Assembly (NCBI GenBank): GCA_964389675.1 | Contig: CAYMEV010000014.1 | Location: forward strand, 13,103-77,102 | Direction of reading: 5' to 3' | Length of the DNA: 64,000 nucleotides | DNA from: CAYMEV01 sp964389675 [NCBI: uncultured Candidatus Sumerlaeota bacterium] | GTDB taxonomy: Bacteria; CAYMEV01 | In this document: in pieces, positions 37,601 to 46,800 of the stretch | Layout: each line of letters begins with the position of its first letter | Numbering within the stretch: position 1 is the stretch's first letter | Program-made: the position numbers and the translations under genes | Notes under the pieces: generated by a model | Seen by the model: only the letters and a program-made list of their open reading frames with translations | The model's database searches: none | Told to the model about the DNA's origin: nothing

Positions 37601-38477
37601 CCAGCATGCAGGAATAAGGCACAAGATCCAAAAGCCTGTCAGGATGTCCGGCCTGATAAAGCTCCTTGCAAGGGTTTCAAACCGCGATTATGAATCTGAA
37701 TACAAAAAGCCCGAAATATCCCCGAAGCATAAGGCTGAAACCCGTATAAGCTCCCAAAAGATAAATGTCATACTTATTGCAGAGGATAACAGCATGAGCA
37801 TCATGCTTCTAAAATCAATGATAATGAGGCTTCTGCCAAAGGCTGTTGTAATTGAGGCAAAAAACGGCCATGAAGCTGTGAAGCTCTATAAAGAATATAT
37901 GCCTGACCTTATATTTATGGATATTCACATGCCTGAACTGGATGGCTATTCTGCAGCTGCATGCATCAGAAAGGCTGAGAAGGATAAAGGTTCCCAGACA
38001 CCTATAATTGCCCTTACTGCAAGAGCTTCCAAAGGGGAAAGGGAAAAATGCCTGAAGCTGGGAATGAATGATTATATTTCCAAGCCGATAACATTAGAAT
38101 ATATTGAAGATGTTCTGAAGCGGTTTATTGCAGAAAACGGGAATTCTGATACGCATTTTAACAGGGAAGCCCTGCTGAAAAACCTCTATGGCGATGCTGA
38201 CCTGCTCTCAATGATGATAAGGGAAAGCGTAAGCGCTATGCCCCTTTACCTGAAGGAAATCCAGGATGCCCTGAAGGAAAAGGATCTGGGCATGGTGAGG
38301 GAGAAAGCACATAAGATCAAGGGTGCAGCACTGACCATGCAGTTTAACAGCCTGTCCAGGATCGCAAAGACCATAGAGACAAATCCGCACTATGATATCA
38401 GCAGAATTGAAAAGCTCATCAAAGACCTGGAGGATGAACTTGATGCTGTTATTACTGAACTGAGAAAAAGCCTCTGA
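34668..38477 (+). CDS. PocR-domain hybrid histidine kinase with two receivers and Hpt
   Basis: A 1269-residue cytoplasmic sensor kinase. Order: PocR ligand-binding domain (about 20-190; NYFNLAGI, CQRYYRNHPE), two PAS domains (about 210-450), GAF domain (about 470-620), HisKA with His648 in NISHEIRTPLNG, HATPase with NAIKFTEKGE and GGSGLGLSI, REC1 with Asp934 in LLDFNMPSLNG, REC2 with Asp1085 in MDIHMPELDG, and a C-terminal Hpt with His1215 in AHKIKGAAL. All phosphotransfer residues are intact. The start at 34668 (M of MGREAG) has AAGG 7 nt upstream; an ATG at 34611 has no ribosome site. PocR domains in relatives sense small molecules such as 1,2-propanediol derivatives. The receiver protein at 21573 could be a partner, but is not adjacent. 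Confidence 0.92.
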   Translation: MGREAGINNPSNDEKEYMLSDIISIAELQGLVDNYFNLAGISTAIIDKGGYVIVSAGYQEVCQRYYRNHPETLKRCLLSDKNIRDDLKRGEYQLYKCSNGLWNAFTPIYIEGSSIANLFLGQFFFEDDEIDPDVILKTAEICGFNRGEYQNALKKVPRISHEKFESAVKFHVEMAGLISSLGNKNIGLSKTLSQRESLLESLRQSEAKFRRYIDNAPNGIFITDRHGIFKEVNRTACDITGYTEDELVGNSMMIMVPRSEHGIVKEHIAKLNEFGRTYVEIPFIHKDGNIKVWSVDSICISENSYAGFTRDITERKKSQERVEKLADDYEKLFNGLQEAMFLIRVKKGPEFIFIRANTRFQKKTGIPLSDITGKTPAALAGEKLGKQMERRFQVCLRKKEPYSFEEKVSLPDGEHIWLTTLNPVISEGQVNYIIGNSFDITVNKSAEESLKRELRFERFIAEISSDLINASPENIASIINSMLEKACAFFGVDRGYIYRFSDNGTGMKKIYEYCSDDYHSEEGIERTVEDYPWWSTQIKGHDHIYIEDIDEMPDEASIEKRVFSDQKIKTLLNILIKKGGSTIGFFGFDSVFRVKKWTKEQISLMSVIAGRVFDALTKNSMELELIRSKEIAVAANKAKSDFLANISHEIRTPLNGIIGFVDLLMATELGEIQKQYLENVSVSARSLLEILNDILDFSKIEAGKLLLNEQKTDLISLIENAIDITKYSAEKKGLELLMNIRPDTPRFIHIDSLRLKQILVNLLSNAIKFTEKGEVELLVYPVFSRDSKGRAKFCFSVRDTGIGISCEDQGKLFSDFFQADSTTTKKYGGSGLGLSISNSLLEKMGSSLNVSSALNKGSTFSFSIESRYENDEDDKCPDLKGLKNIMVIDDNDSGLRIIENMLKHLNLTCETYTDPGKCIKRLKESVQFDLILLDFNMPSLNGIEMAERIRQETGINYDKCPVAIMFSSREESENYYYCQHAGIRHKIQKPVRMSGLIKLLARVSNRDYESEYKKPEISPKHKAETRISSQKINVILIAEDNSMSIMLLKSMIMRLLPKAVVIEAKNGHEAVKLYKEYMPDLIFMDIHMPELDGYSAAACIRKAEKDKGSQTPIIALTARASKGEREKCLKLGMNDYISKPITLEYIEDVLKRFIAENGNSDTHFNREALLKNLYGDADLLSMMIRESVSAMPLYLKEIQDALKEKDLGMVREKAHKIKGAALTMQFNSLSRIAKTIETNPHYDISRIEKLIKDLEDELDAVITELRKSL

Positions 38478-38547
38478 CAAGGATATTATAAAAATGCATC
38501 AGTAAAGCTGCATGCAGGTATCTGGACTTAGATGCTGCCCTTTTTTA

Positions 38548-41016
38548 TCAGTTCTTTTTCATAAGCTTCAGGAAATGATCATAATCGTCTGCTTTAATTA
38601 TATTATCGGTCAGTGTTTTTACCATTACCATCCTTGATATCTGTGAAAGGATGTTGAGATGCTGCTGGACAGGCTGGGATTCAGGGACTACCAGCACTAT
38701 GAGTATGCGGGGCTTTGACCCGGAATCTGGGATATCAAACCCTGATCTGTTTACAGCAGGGTATATCTGAGATCCCTGAACCTGTTCTGTATGGGTGTGT
38801 ATCAGGAGTATATCCGGTGAGAGATCTATGGGGTAATCCCTGAGGACTGAAGAAAGCTCCGTCGTAATATTTTCGGAAATATCGGGATAGTGTTTTTCCG
38901 CTATGTACTGAAAAATTTTCACGGGGTTATTTTCCCGGGTATTGATAATATAGTTATCACCGGGGATCTCGTTTAAGAGGTTAAGGTCTTCAGGGAATAT
39001 TTCGCTGGTGTCTTCATACTCTTCAGGATGATAATAGGGGTATACTACAATAAGGTTATTATCCGGAAAATTCTGCTTTATCCTGTAGGGCATCTGGTCA
39101 AAGGACAATCTCCAGGCTATCCTGCCCTGCCTTGATATCATCTGTATGAACATATCATTCTGTGATACAGTCTTGTGAAGCTCCCTGCAAAGATTCTTCC
39201 AGCTTTTTACTTCCACGAAGCCGGCTTCTTTCTCTGATGCCTTAAAATGATGCTTTATCTCTGCATAGGTTTCTGATTCTGCAAAAACGGTTATCCTGGC
39301 ATGAAGGTCATTGCAGAGCTTTATTATGCTGCTTAAGGTATCGGTAAACCCATATTGTTTATTAATAAAGGGAGGAATTATGAGTATGATCCTGCGGGTT
39401 ATGTTCAGAGGTTTTACCAGCCTTGATATAAAAATCATTTCATCACTGCTGTCGACAAGCTGTTCAATTATTGAATCAAAGAATTTATGTTTGAAGCTCG
39501 CAGGCTCATTCCATCCGAGTATTACCTTTGAGATCCTCTGTTCAGCAATTGCCTTGATTATTCCTGAAGATATTTTGTAATCTATTTTAAGGAGAGGCAA
39601 AACCTGTTTCTGCATTGTGCTTGCCCTTATGCTTGCCTTGGTGAGTATATTTTCCCCGTCAATAATATCTTTTTCGGAATTTCTGCCCTCAAGCGCAATA
39701 TGCATGGGATAAAGAGGCTCCTTGGAGCCCTTTGGATGCAGAAGCACGGCAAGGTCAATCATCTCATTTACCTTATCAGGCTTTGATATCGGGATCAGTA
39801 TCCGGTCAAGAGTTCCTGCACTCTCTGATTCAAAGCTTTCTCCCCCTGTCAGGATAAGCTTTCTGGAGTATTTCTCAGTCACAATTGAGCCGATGAAGGT
39901 TGTTATGAGTATCATCATGATGGTGCCTGTCAGGACAGGCTCTCCGAAAATTTCAACCCTGTAGCCGATTATCACGACTGCAAGTGTGGCTGCTGCCTGG
40001 CTTACGCTTAATCCGAATATAATGCCGGTCTCAGCACTGCTGAATCCGGAAATTTTTGTGAAAAACCTCGCTGCAATGTATTTTGACAGTACCGCAATAA
40101 TTATCATGGTTATAGAAACCCTTATTGTAGTCAGGTCTGTAAGGAGAAGCCCGGGATTAATGAGCATCCCTGTTGATATAAGAAAGAATGGGATGAAAAG
40201 CGAATTGCCCACGAACTGTATGTGGTTCATCAGCATGCTTTTATCAGGTATGAGGGAATTCAGTGTAAGCCCTGCCAGGAATGCCCCGATGATCGGTTCA
40301 AGGCTTGCAATATGTGAAAAAAAGGCTGATATGAACATGGCTGTAAAGACAAAAGCATATTCTTCAACACCGGTATCGGATGAAAAATTCCTGAAGAACC
40401 AGCTTCCGATCCTGGGAAGGAATCTTATTATCAGGTAGCTGTAAAGGGAGATTGACAGAACCAGATTGACCCAGAAGGACAGGTCGAGCCTTCCATGCCT
40501 TGATGAGACGATGACAGCAAGGATAAGAAGCGCAAGCGTATCTGTTATTATAGTCCCGCCCACGGTTATGGTCACTGCCCTTTTCTTTGACAGGCCCAGC
40601 CTGCTTACGACAGGAAAGGTAAGAAGCGTGTGCGATGAAAACATGCTTGCAAGCAGGATGGATGCGACAATGTTCATGCCAAGAACATAGTACCCTGCAA
40701 AGGTACCAAGTATCAGGGGGAAAAGAAAGGTTGAAATTCCGAACTTTGCGGTATTGTGCCTGTCTTTTTTCAGGCTCTCAAGGTTTATCTCAAGCCCTGC
40801 CTGGAACATTATATATAAAAGGCCAATTGTTCCGAGAAGCTCAATTGTCTGGTCCCTTTCCAGTATTCCGAAGAGATGCGGGCCAATGATTATGCCTGAT
40901 GTGATCAGCCCTATTGAGCCGGGGAGCCTGATCTTTTTGAAAATGAGAGGGGATATTAGAACAAGTGTCATGACTATGGAAAATATCAGAACTGGATCAT
41001 GTAATGGAAAAGTCAC
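38548..41016 (-). CDS. CPA2-type cation/proton antiporter with C-terminal Usp-like domains
   Basis: An 822-residue membrane transporter. Residues 1-390 give about 12 helices with the Na/H exchanger pattern, including TSGIIIGPHLFG, GLLYIMFQAGLE and FFLISTGM. The C-terminal half (about 405-820) is soluble, with two regions that look like universal stress (Usp) domains, plausible regulatory parts that bind nucleotide. It would exchange Na+ or K+ for protons at the inner membrane. The small membrane peptide gene at 41150-41293 lies just upstream in the same direction and may be part of the same transcript. Convergent with the hybrid kinase. Confidence 0.9.
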   Translation of the reverse strand: MTFPLHDPVLIFSIVMTLVLISPLIFKKIRLPGSIGLITSGIIIGPHLFGILERDQTIELLGTIGLLYIMFQAGLEINLESLKKDRHNTAKFGISTFLFPLILGTFAGYYVLGMNIVASILLASMFSSHTLLTFPVVSRLGLSKKRAVTITVGGTIITDTLALLILAVIVSSRHGRLDLSFWVNLVLSISLYSYLIIRFLPRIGSWFFRNFSSDTGVEEYAFVFTAMFISAFFSHIASLEPIIGAFLAGLTLNSLIPDKSMLMNHIQFVGNSLFIPFFLISTGMLINPGLLLTDLTTIRVSITMIIIAVLSKYIAARFFTKISGFSSAETGIIFGLSVSQAAATLAVVIIGYRVEIFGEPVLTGTIMMILITTFIGSIVTEKYSRKLILTGGESFESESAGTLDRILIPISKPDKVNEMIDLAVLLHPKGSKEPLYPMHIALEGRNSEKDIIDGENILTKASIRASTMQKQVLPLLKIDYKISSGIIKAIAEQRISKVILGWNEPASFKHKFFDSIIEQLVDSSDEMIFISRLVKPLNITRRIILIIPPFINKQYGFTDTLSSIIKLCNDLHARITVFAESETYAEIKHHFKASEKEAGFVEVKSWKNLCRELHKTVSQNDMFIQMISRQGRIAWRLSFDQMPYRIKQNFPDNNLIVVYPYYHPEEYEDTSEIFPEDLNLLNEIPGDNYIINTRENNPVKIFQYIAEKHYPDISENITTELSSVLRDYPIDLSPDILLIHTHTEQVQGSQIYPAVNRSGFDIPDSGSKPRILIVLVVPESQPVQQHLNILSQISRMVMVKTLTDNIIKADDYDHFLKLMKKN

Positions 41017-41149
41017 TGACTTTGCTGCAGCCCTCTATAATAATATTATTGGAACATATAATATCAGTAAAAAACGAAATCGTAAATTTATTAATTTTGT
41101 AAGCAGTTCATCCGATGGAAATTATAAGCTCGACAGGCTGGATGAGCTT

Positions 41150-41293
41150 TTAATAGTTCATGATCCCCAGTATGAAAGCAATTATATATAATAAGCCTAT
41201 TATGCCCCAGAATATAATGACTATAGCCACTATTGCCTTGAAGATACAGCCCAGGCTTTTCATGTTTTCATCAAAATCAAAGAACCTTTTCAT
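41150..41293 (-). CDS. 47-residue single-span membrane protein upstream of the antiporter
   Basis: A short frame with ATG at 41293 and TAA at 41150-41152. The peptide starts MKRFFDFDENMKSLG and then has one long hydrophobic helix (about 17-45: IFKAIVAIVIIFWGIIGLLY and onward). The charged N-terminus and single helix fit a small membrane protein. No strong ribosome site is seen. It stands 133 bp upstream of the antiporter in the same orientation. Small membrane peptides often associate with transporters, so a regulatory subunit is possible. The coding call rests on the strongly hydrophobic pattern and the lack of any other gene here. Confidence 0.55.
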   Translation of the reverse strand: MKRFFDFDENMKSLGCIFKAIVAIVIIFWGIIGLLYIIAFILGIMNY

Positions 41294-41338
41294 TTATTTA
41301 AGCCCCGCTTTATTCTTTATTTCTAATTATCATAGATA

Positions 41339-41366
41339 TTGTACATTTAAAAAATTCACCTATAAT
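41339..41366 (+). promoter_or_regulatory. Promoter candidate of the alpha/beta hydrolase gene
   Basis: TTGTAC (41339-41344), 16-nt spacer, TATAAT (41361-41366), 51 nt before the ATG at 41418. Confidence 0.45.
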
Positions 41367-41417
41367 AATTAATATATGCTTTAAATATAATATATCAAAC
41401 TTTACTTAGGGATATAT

Positions 41418-43010
41418 ATGAATCTTTTTTGCCTGTATATTTTTTTTCCTATTCTTTTTTCATTTGTTAAATCAGGCAAAACAGCCATTCCTGAAATTGA
41501 TGGAATTTTGAAAAGGGTATCAGAGGACAGGAATGATGGCAAATTTTATATTGTTATTCTCGATGAAAAAAACAAAACTGAATATATTTGTGATGATTTT
41601 TTCATCATAACAGCCATAGAACAGCATTATGGCATATTTTTCGAGGATTTTGCAGGCAGGGATATCAGCCATCTTGATATGAGGTTGATATTAAAGAATA
41701 TTGGATTGATTACTATTACCCATAATAAAAGAAAAATGAGCAAGATAGATTCAGGAGATTCAACCTGTATCAGATTGAATTCCGATGATGAAATTAAATA
41801 CTCAGATATAAACCCCGGAAGGCCGGAGCCTGATTTTTACCACAGGTATATAGATGTCCCGGTCGATTATAAGGATAAGGATTCCAAAACCTTCAAGCTG
41901 TATTATGAGCTGAGTACGGATTATGACCCGTCAAAGCCCATTGTTATCGTGCCGGCTGACGGGCAGAGATTCTATTCACAGGCAGGCTGGGCTGACAGGT
42001 ATAAGAATATCTTTAACCTTGATTCATTTAATGTCGTTACCTTTGAGTACAGGGGCATGTACCTGTCCCGTATAGAGGAGCTCAAGAAGGGCGACTGGCA
42101 GGAGGCTTACAGGATACTCAATACTGATAATGCTGTAGAGGATATTGAGATGATAAGGAGGGACCTTGCAGGGGAAGGCAGGGTCAATATTCTTGGCGGG
42201 TCCGGAATTGCAATGATGGGGCTTAAATATATCTCAAAATACCGCAATTACGTGGATAGGGCATTTCTGATGAGTTTTTTCAGGGATGCAAAGGGAAGCA
42301 GTGAAGCAGGCAACAGGTATTTTAAGAGATTCCTTGAGAAAAATGGGCTCAATGCAGATTTTAAAAGGGTGCTGTCTGACCCGTCAGCTGATATTCCTCA
42401 GCTTCTTTATATGGTACAGCGGCTCTTATATAATGATTCAGATGAAGCAGCCCTTCTTATCAGGGATACTGCAGAAAAAAGGATGAAGAGGTTTGAAAAA
42501 AACCGGAAGAAATTCGGCAGTGTTGACTTTTTCGTCAGGTTTTACCAGAAATACTGCCCATGGTCTGTGGTTTTTATGTATGAAACAAATATACCTGAGG
42601 AACCGGAAACCGGATATGATATAAACTACCCCTATCTGAAATTCGGCGAACCTCTCATTGAACTGGAGAAAAAAGGCTCAGTCAGGTTCAAACCCTTTTG
42701 TATAGATTCCCTTGAAAAGGTAAGAACTGAAATACTTCTCATCGGGGGCACTCTTGACCAGGTTGCCCCCCTGGAGGAAACAGAGAGGATATATCGTGAT
42801 CTCCCGAATTCTAGATTTGCAGTATTTGAAGCATACCACTGCCTTCAGGTACTGCCTGAAACCAGGAAGTGCAGGAATGATATAGCAAGCCTTTTTTTTC
42901 AGTACGGGCTTTATTCAGAAGAACTTGAGAATTACCTTAAGATAAATGGAAGCGTGGGAGGGTTCATAAAGTTCTATGAAAAAGACACATTTTCTGGTAA
43001 AATAAAATAG
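41418..43010 (+). CDS. Alpha/beta hydrolase with N-terminal extension
   Basis: A 530-residue protein. A hydrophobic N-terminus (1-18) may be a signal or anchor. Residues about 20-150 form an unrecognised domain. The hydrolase core starts near YELSTDYDPSKPIVIVPADG and has the nucleophile motif GGSGIAM, a late Asp in GGTLDQVAP and a His in EAYHCLQ, the expected triad order. It is longer than typical members. The next gene, a phosphoribosyltransferase-like protein, begins 11 bp after the stop and is likely co-transcribed. Substrate unknown. Confidence 0.78.
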   Translation: MNLFCLYIFFPILFSFVKSGKTAIPEIDGILKRVSEDRNDGKFYIVILDEKNKTEYICDDFFIITAIEQHYGIFFEDFAGRDISHLDMRLILKNIGLITITHNKRKMSKIDSGDSTCIRLNSDDEIKYSDINPGRPEPDFYHRYIDVPVDYKDKDSKTFKLYYELSTDYDPSKPIVIVPADGQRFYSQAGWADRYKNIFNLDSFNVVTFEYRGMYLSRIEELKKGDWQEAYRILNTDNAVEDIEMIRRDLAGEGRVNILGGSGIAMMGLKYISKYRNYVDRAFLMSFFRDAKGSSEAGNRYFKRFLEKNGLNADFKRVLSDPSADIPQLLYMVQRLLYNDSDEAALLIRDTAEKRMKRFEKNRKKFGSVDFFVRFYQKYCPWSVVFMYETNIPEEPETGYDINYPYLKFGEPLIELEKKGSVRFKPFCIDSLEKVRTEILLIGGTLDQVAPLEETERIYRDLPNSRFAVFEAYHCLQVLPETRKCRNDIASLFFQYGLYSEELENYLKINGSVGGFIKFYEKDTFSGKIK

Positions 43011-43021
43011 GAGCTGAAGAA

Positions 43022-43675
43022 ATGGAGATAGAGCTTAAAGGATTTAACAGGGAGAGGTTCGAGATATTCCTGAAAAAAAACGGTATCAGGTATGATACTG
43101 TAAAAGACAGGGTGATCATTCCTGATTTTGTCTTTTCTGAAGATGAAAAAGAATATATAGCAAGGCACTTCAGTTTCCTTGATATTTTCTACTGGGGAGA
43201 CAGGGGCATTGAGAATGTCATATTATGGGAGAACCCGCCAAGAATACGGGATGTTATTACAGAGTTTAACCTGCTTTTCCCGAATGCGGATTTTGACTGT
43301 TTCGTATCCATGGAATCAAGAGGGTTTATTCTCGGGGGGATCTTCAGCTATGAATACCTTAAACCCCTGATCGCCATAAGAAAATATAAAAGGGTTCATG
43401 ACAGTGTCCCGGGGTTGAAGCATCACTATGTAAACTGGAATAAAGAAAAGGAGACTATCTATCTGTTCAGGACCGATTCCAGGCTTAAAAAATGCATATT
43501 CATCGACGATGTCATGGACACAGGGAGATCACTGAAGGCATCCGAGGAATTACTGAAAATGCAGGATATAAATATTATAGGGGCATTCTATCTCGCCGAT
43601 AACTCAAAGCCCGGGACAAGAGAGTCCTTCGACTTTCCGGTAAAAAGCCTCGTAAGGCCACCTGAAATCAAATAA
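43022..43675 (+). CDS. Phosphoribosyltransferase-like protein (adenine PRT-like)
   Basis: A 217-residue protein with the type I phosphoribosyltransferase PRPP loop IDDVMDTGRSL (about 162-172) and the hood/flexible region MESRGFILGG and AIRKYKR, both reminiscent of adenine phosphoribosyltransferase. It is longer than Apt (about 170-180) because of an N-terminal 35-40-residue extension. It could salvage a purine base or be a regulator. GGAG lies 7 nt before the ATG. Operon partner: the alpha/beta hydrolase 11 bp upstream. Moderate confidence in the family, low in the base used. Confidence 0.78.
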   Translation: MEIELKGFNRERFEIFLKKNGIRYDTVKDRVIIPDFVFSEDEKEYIARHFSFLDIFYWGDRGIENVILWENPPRIRDVITEFNLLFPNADFDCFVSMESRGFILGGIFSYEYLKPLIAIRKYKRVHDSVPGLKHHYVNWNKEKETIYLFRTDSRLKKCIFIDDVMDTGRSLKASEELLKMQDINIIGAFYLADNSKPGTRESFDFPVKSLVRPPEIK

Positions 43676-43855
43676 TGCCGGTTTTTATCCCTTATGCGGC
43701 AAAAATGAGCTTACTGAAAGATGAAGCATTTAAGGGAAATTTACTTTATTTCAGATATTAATTTGGTAAAAGGTATATATTGAGCTTTAAAGTGCGATAA
43801 TATATGAATTTTTATATAAATCTTTATAATCAGCAAGTTCTATCGGGTCAGCACT

Positions 43856-46800
43856 GTGGCTAATCAGGAAGGCCCAAAATTCATCGGAAACAGGTACGAG
43901 GTCATAAGCAGGCTTGGACAGGGCGGTATGGGCATAGTCTACCTTGCCAGGGACACCATGAGAAATAATGCGGTTTTTGCAGTCAAGACCATCAGGGAAG
44001 AGCATATCTCGTCATACAGGGAAAAGGGGATCGATAATTTTAAGAATGAATACGAGATAATGACAAGGCTCAAGCATCCTAACCTGACACAGGTATATGA
44101 TTATGGAGAATACAGCAGTTATCATTTTATTGTGATGGAGTATCTTGACGGTATCCTGCTATCTGAATTTATAAAATCCGAAGCAAACCGTTCAGAGGAA
44201 AAAACAAACGGTATCATTGTCCAGATATTAAGAGCTCTGGATTATATACACAGCAGGAATATTATATACAGGGACCTAAAGCCAAAAAATATCATGATAT
44301 CAGGAGAACATGCCAGGCTTATGGATTTTGGGCTCTCAAACCTTATAAGCAGGCGGGAGGATACAGTCAGGGGAACTGTCATGTATCTGTCTCCTGATGC
44401 CTTATCAGGGGATATAAGTTTCAGCATGGATTTTTTTTCACTTGGCCTGGTCTATTATGAGATGCTTACAGGAAGACTTTTTCTGGCAAAATCTAAACCA
44501 GGGGTCAGATCAATACTGAGCCTGCTTGATAATAAGGCTGAATACGAATGCCTGAAAAAAGAAAAGCTTGCTGTGATCAAAAACAGCAAAATCAGGCAGA
44601 TCATAAGCAAAATGACTTCTTTTGAAAGAAAGGAACGCTATCAGAACGGTGGTGAGATCATAGCAGACCTTAATTTCCATCTTGGGACAAGTTTTGAGTA
44701 TGAAACGATTCATACCAGATCTACTTATGTCCTTGGAAATGCATTTGCAAACAGGAAAGAAGAATTAAAAGCCCTGAAGTCAAGCGTTCTTTCAGAAGAG
44801 AAAAAACACAGCCTTATTATCTACAGCGGTTCAACGGGTATAGGCAAAACAAGGCTTTTCAGCGAGTTTAAGAAATTCTGCAGATTGAACAGCATAGCCT
44901 TTTTTGATGCTTCATGCATAGAATCTGAAGCAAAGGAATATCATTCTATAAGCGAGATAATAGAGCAGATGATATTATCTGCATCAGAGGATATTATCTC
45001 AAGGTTCGGGAAGTATATCCGTCTCATTCTTCCAGGCCACGAAAAGCTTAGCGGCTTTTTGCCGCCTGATATAGGAGAAAAGCCTGATATGCTGAAAGAC
45101 GTCATTGTGTACAATATCTCATCTTTCATAATAGAATTCTCAAAAAGCTCTGAAAGGAATGCAGTCCTGTATTTTAATGATATGCAATGGATCGATGAAG
45201 GCTCTCTGGATATTCTGGTTAATATCCTGCAGAGAATGGAAATAAGGCCGGATGAGTCAAAAAGGATTATAATTCTCTCAAGCCTTGATGAAAACAAGAT
45301 TGCAGACCAGGCTAGATTCAGGTTCCTCTCTGAGTCGGACAGGATCAATAAGCTGCATCTGCCTCCCCTTGATAGGAAAGGTGTGGAGGAATTTGTCGAA
45401 AAGGTTTTCGGGTTGAATTTCATAGACAGAAAGCTGCGTAAATCAATTGATATTATAATGGACAGGGTAGGAGGCAATCCCTTATATCTCGGCGAGTTTT
45501 TAAGGGGGCTTATTGAGAGGGATATAATAAAAAAAGAGAAGTTATCCTGGACAATTACCGGAGATATTGAAAAGGCTGACATACCGGCAAACATCATCGA
45601 GCTTTTTAAGCAGAGGGTCAGCAGATTGCTTTCTAATGATGAAATAAGGGATATTCTCCAGATATTATCATTTATCAGGACAGAGCTCTCTTCACAGGAA
45701 ATAAAATCCATACTGAAAAGCAGGGCAGCAAGCTTTCTGGATGAAACGCTTCTTAAACTTGAGAGGCTTGAGATCCTGCAGGCTGATATTACAGCTGACA
45801 GGATCAATTATTCCTTCTCCAGCGGACTGATGAAAGACCTTGTCAAAAAAACGGTGGCTGATAAAACCGGGTTGAGCAGGTATCTGGCAGAAACACTGGA
45901 ATCATTATACGGGATTGATTCTGAGAAATTTATTGAGGAGACGGCATATCATTACCTTGAGGCAGAAAATACAGACAAGGCATTCTTATTCTATAATAAG
46001 TGCAACGAAATTGCCCGGAAGAATTATTTTCTGGATAAGGCCTTGTTGTATCAGGACATACTGCTTAAACTATCAGAATGCGGTGATAAAGGCGAAAACC
46101 TTCGTCTGATGCTGGAAAAATCAAGGACGCTGGAGATACTGAACAGGTGGGATGAAGCTGTCATTCTGTTAAACAAAGTAAAAATGGAAGCTTCTGGCTC
46201 TGATAATAAAAGGTACCTGGGCAAGGCAGCTGCTTTTTTAGGCAGGATAGAACTGCAGAGGGGAAATATAGCAGAGGCAAAGGAATCGTTTGACAGAAGC
46301 TATGCTATCTCAAGAGAGGTAAAAGATGAAGAAATGCTATCAGAGAGTGTAAACAGCCTTCTGTTCTATTATTATGACCAGTCGGATTTTGATAAAGCTG
46401 TTGAGCTTTTCAATCAATACAGGGATTTCTGGATAAAAAGCAGGGACTCGAAGGGTTATGCCCAGGCGCTTAATAATATGGGAAATATCCATTATAAAAG
46501 GAACGAGTATGATGAAGCGCTTAACTGTTATGAAACCTACAGAAGTATCATGTCCGATGATAAAAAGTACATAATAACCGCTTCTTTGAATATGGGAAAT
46601 GTCTACATGTCCAAAGGCGATAATCAAAAAGCCCTTGAGTGTTACGAAACGGCCAGGAGCATATCTGAGGAGATGGGAGCAAAGAGGTCACTTGGGAGAG
46701 CCCTTTTTAATATTGCGAATATTATCAAAATACAGGGTCAGTACAATAAAGCCCTCGAATACTTTGAATTTTACAGGGATATATCTGAGGAGACCGGTGC

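Noticed and set aside
44941-45807. Long open frame (288 codons) on the minus strand
   Set aside because: It lies fully inside the kinase-ATPase-TPR gene, has no ribosome site, and its serine/isoleucine-rich product is what antisense reading of this coding style gives.
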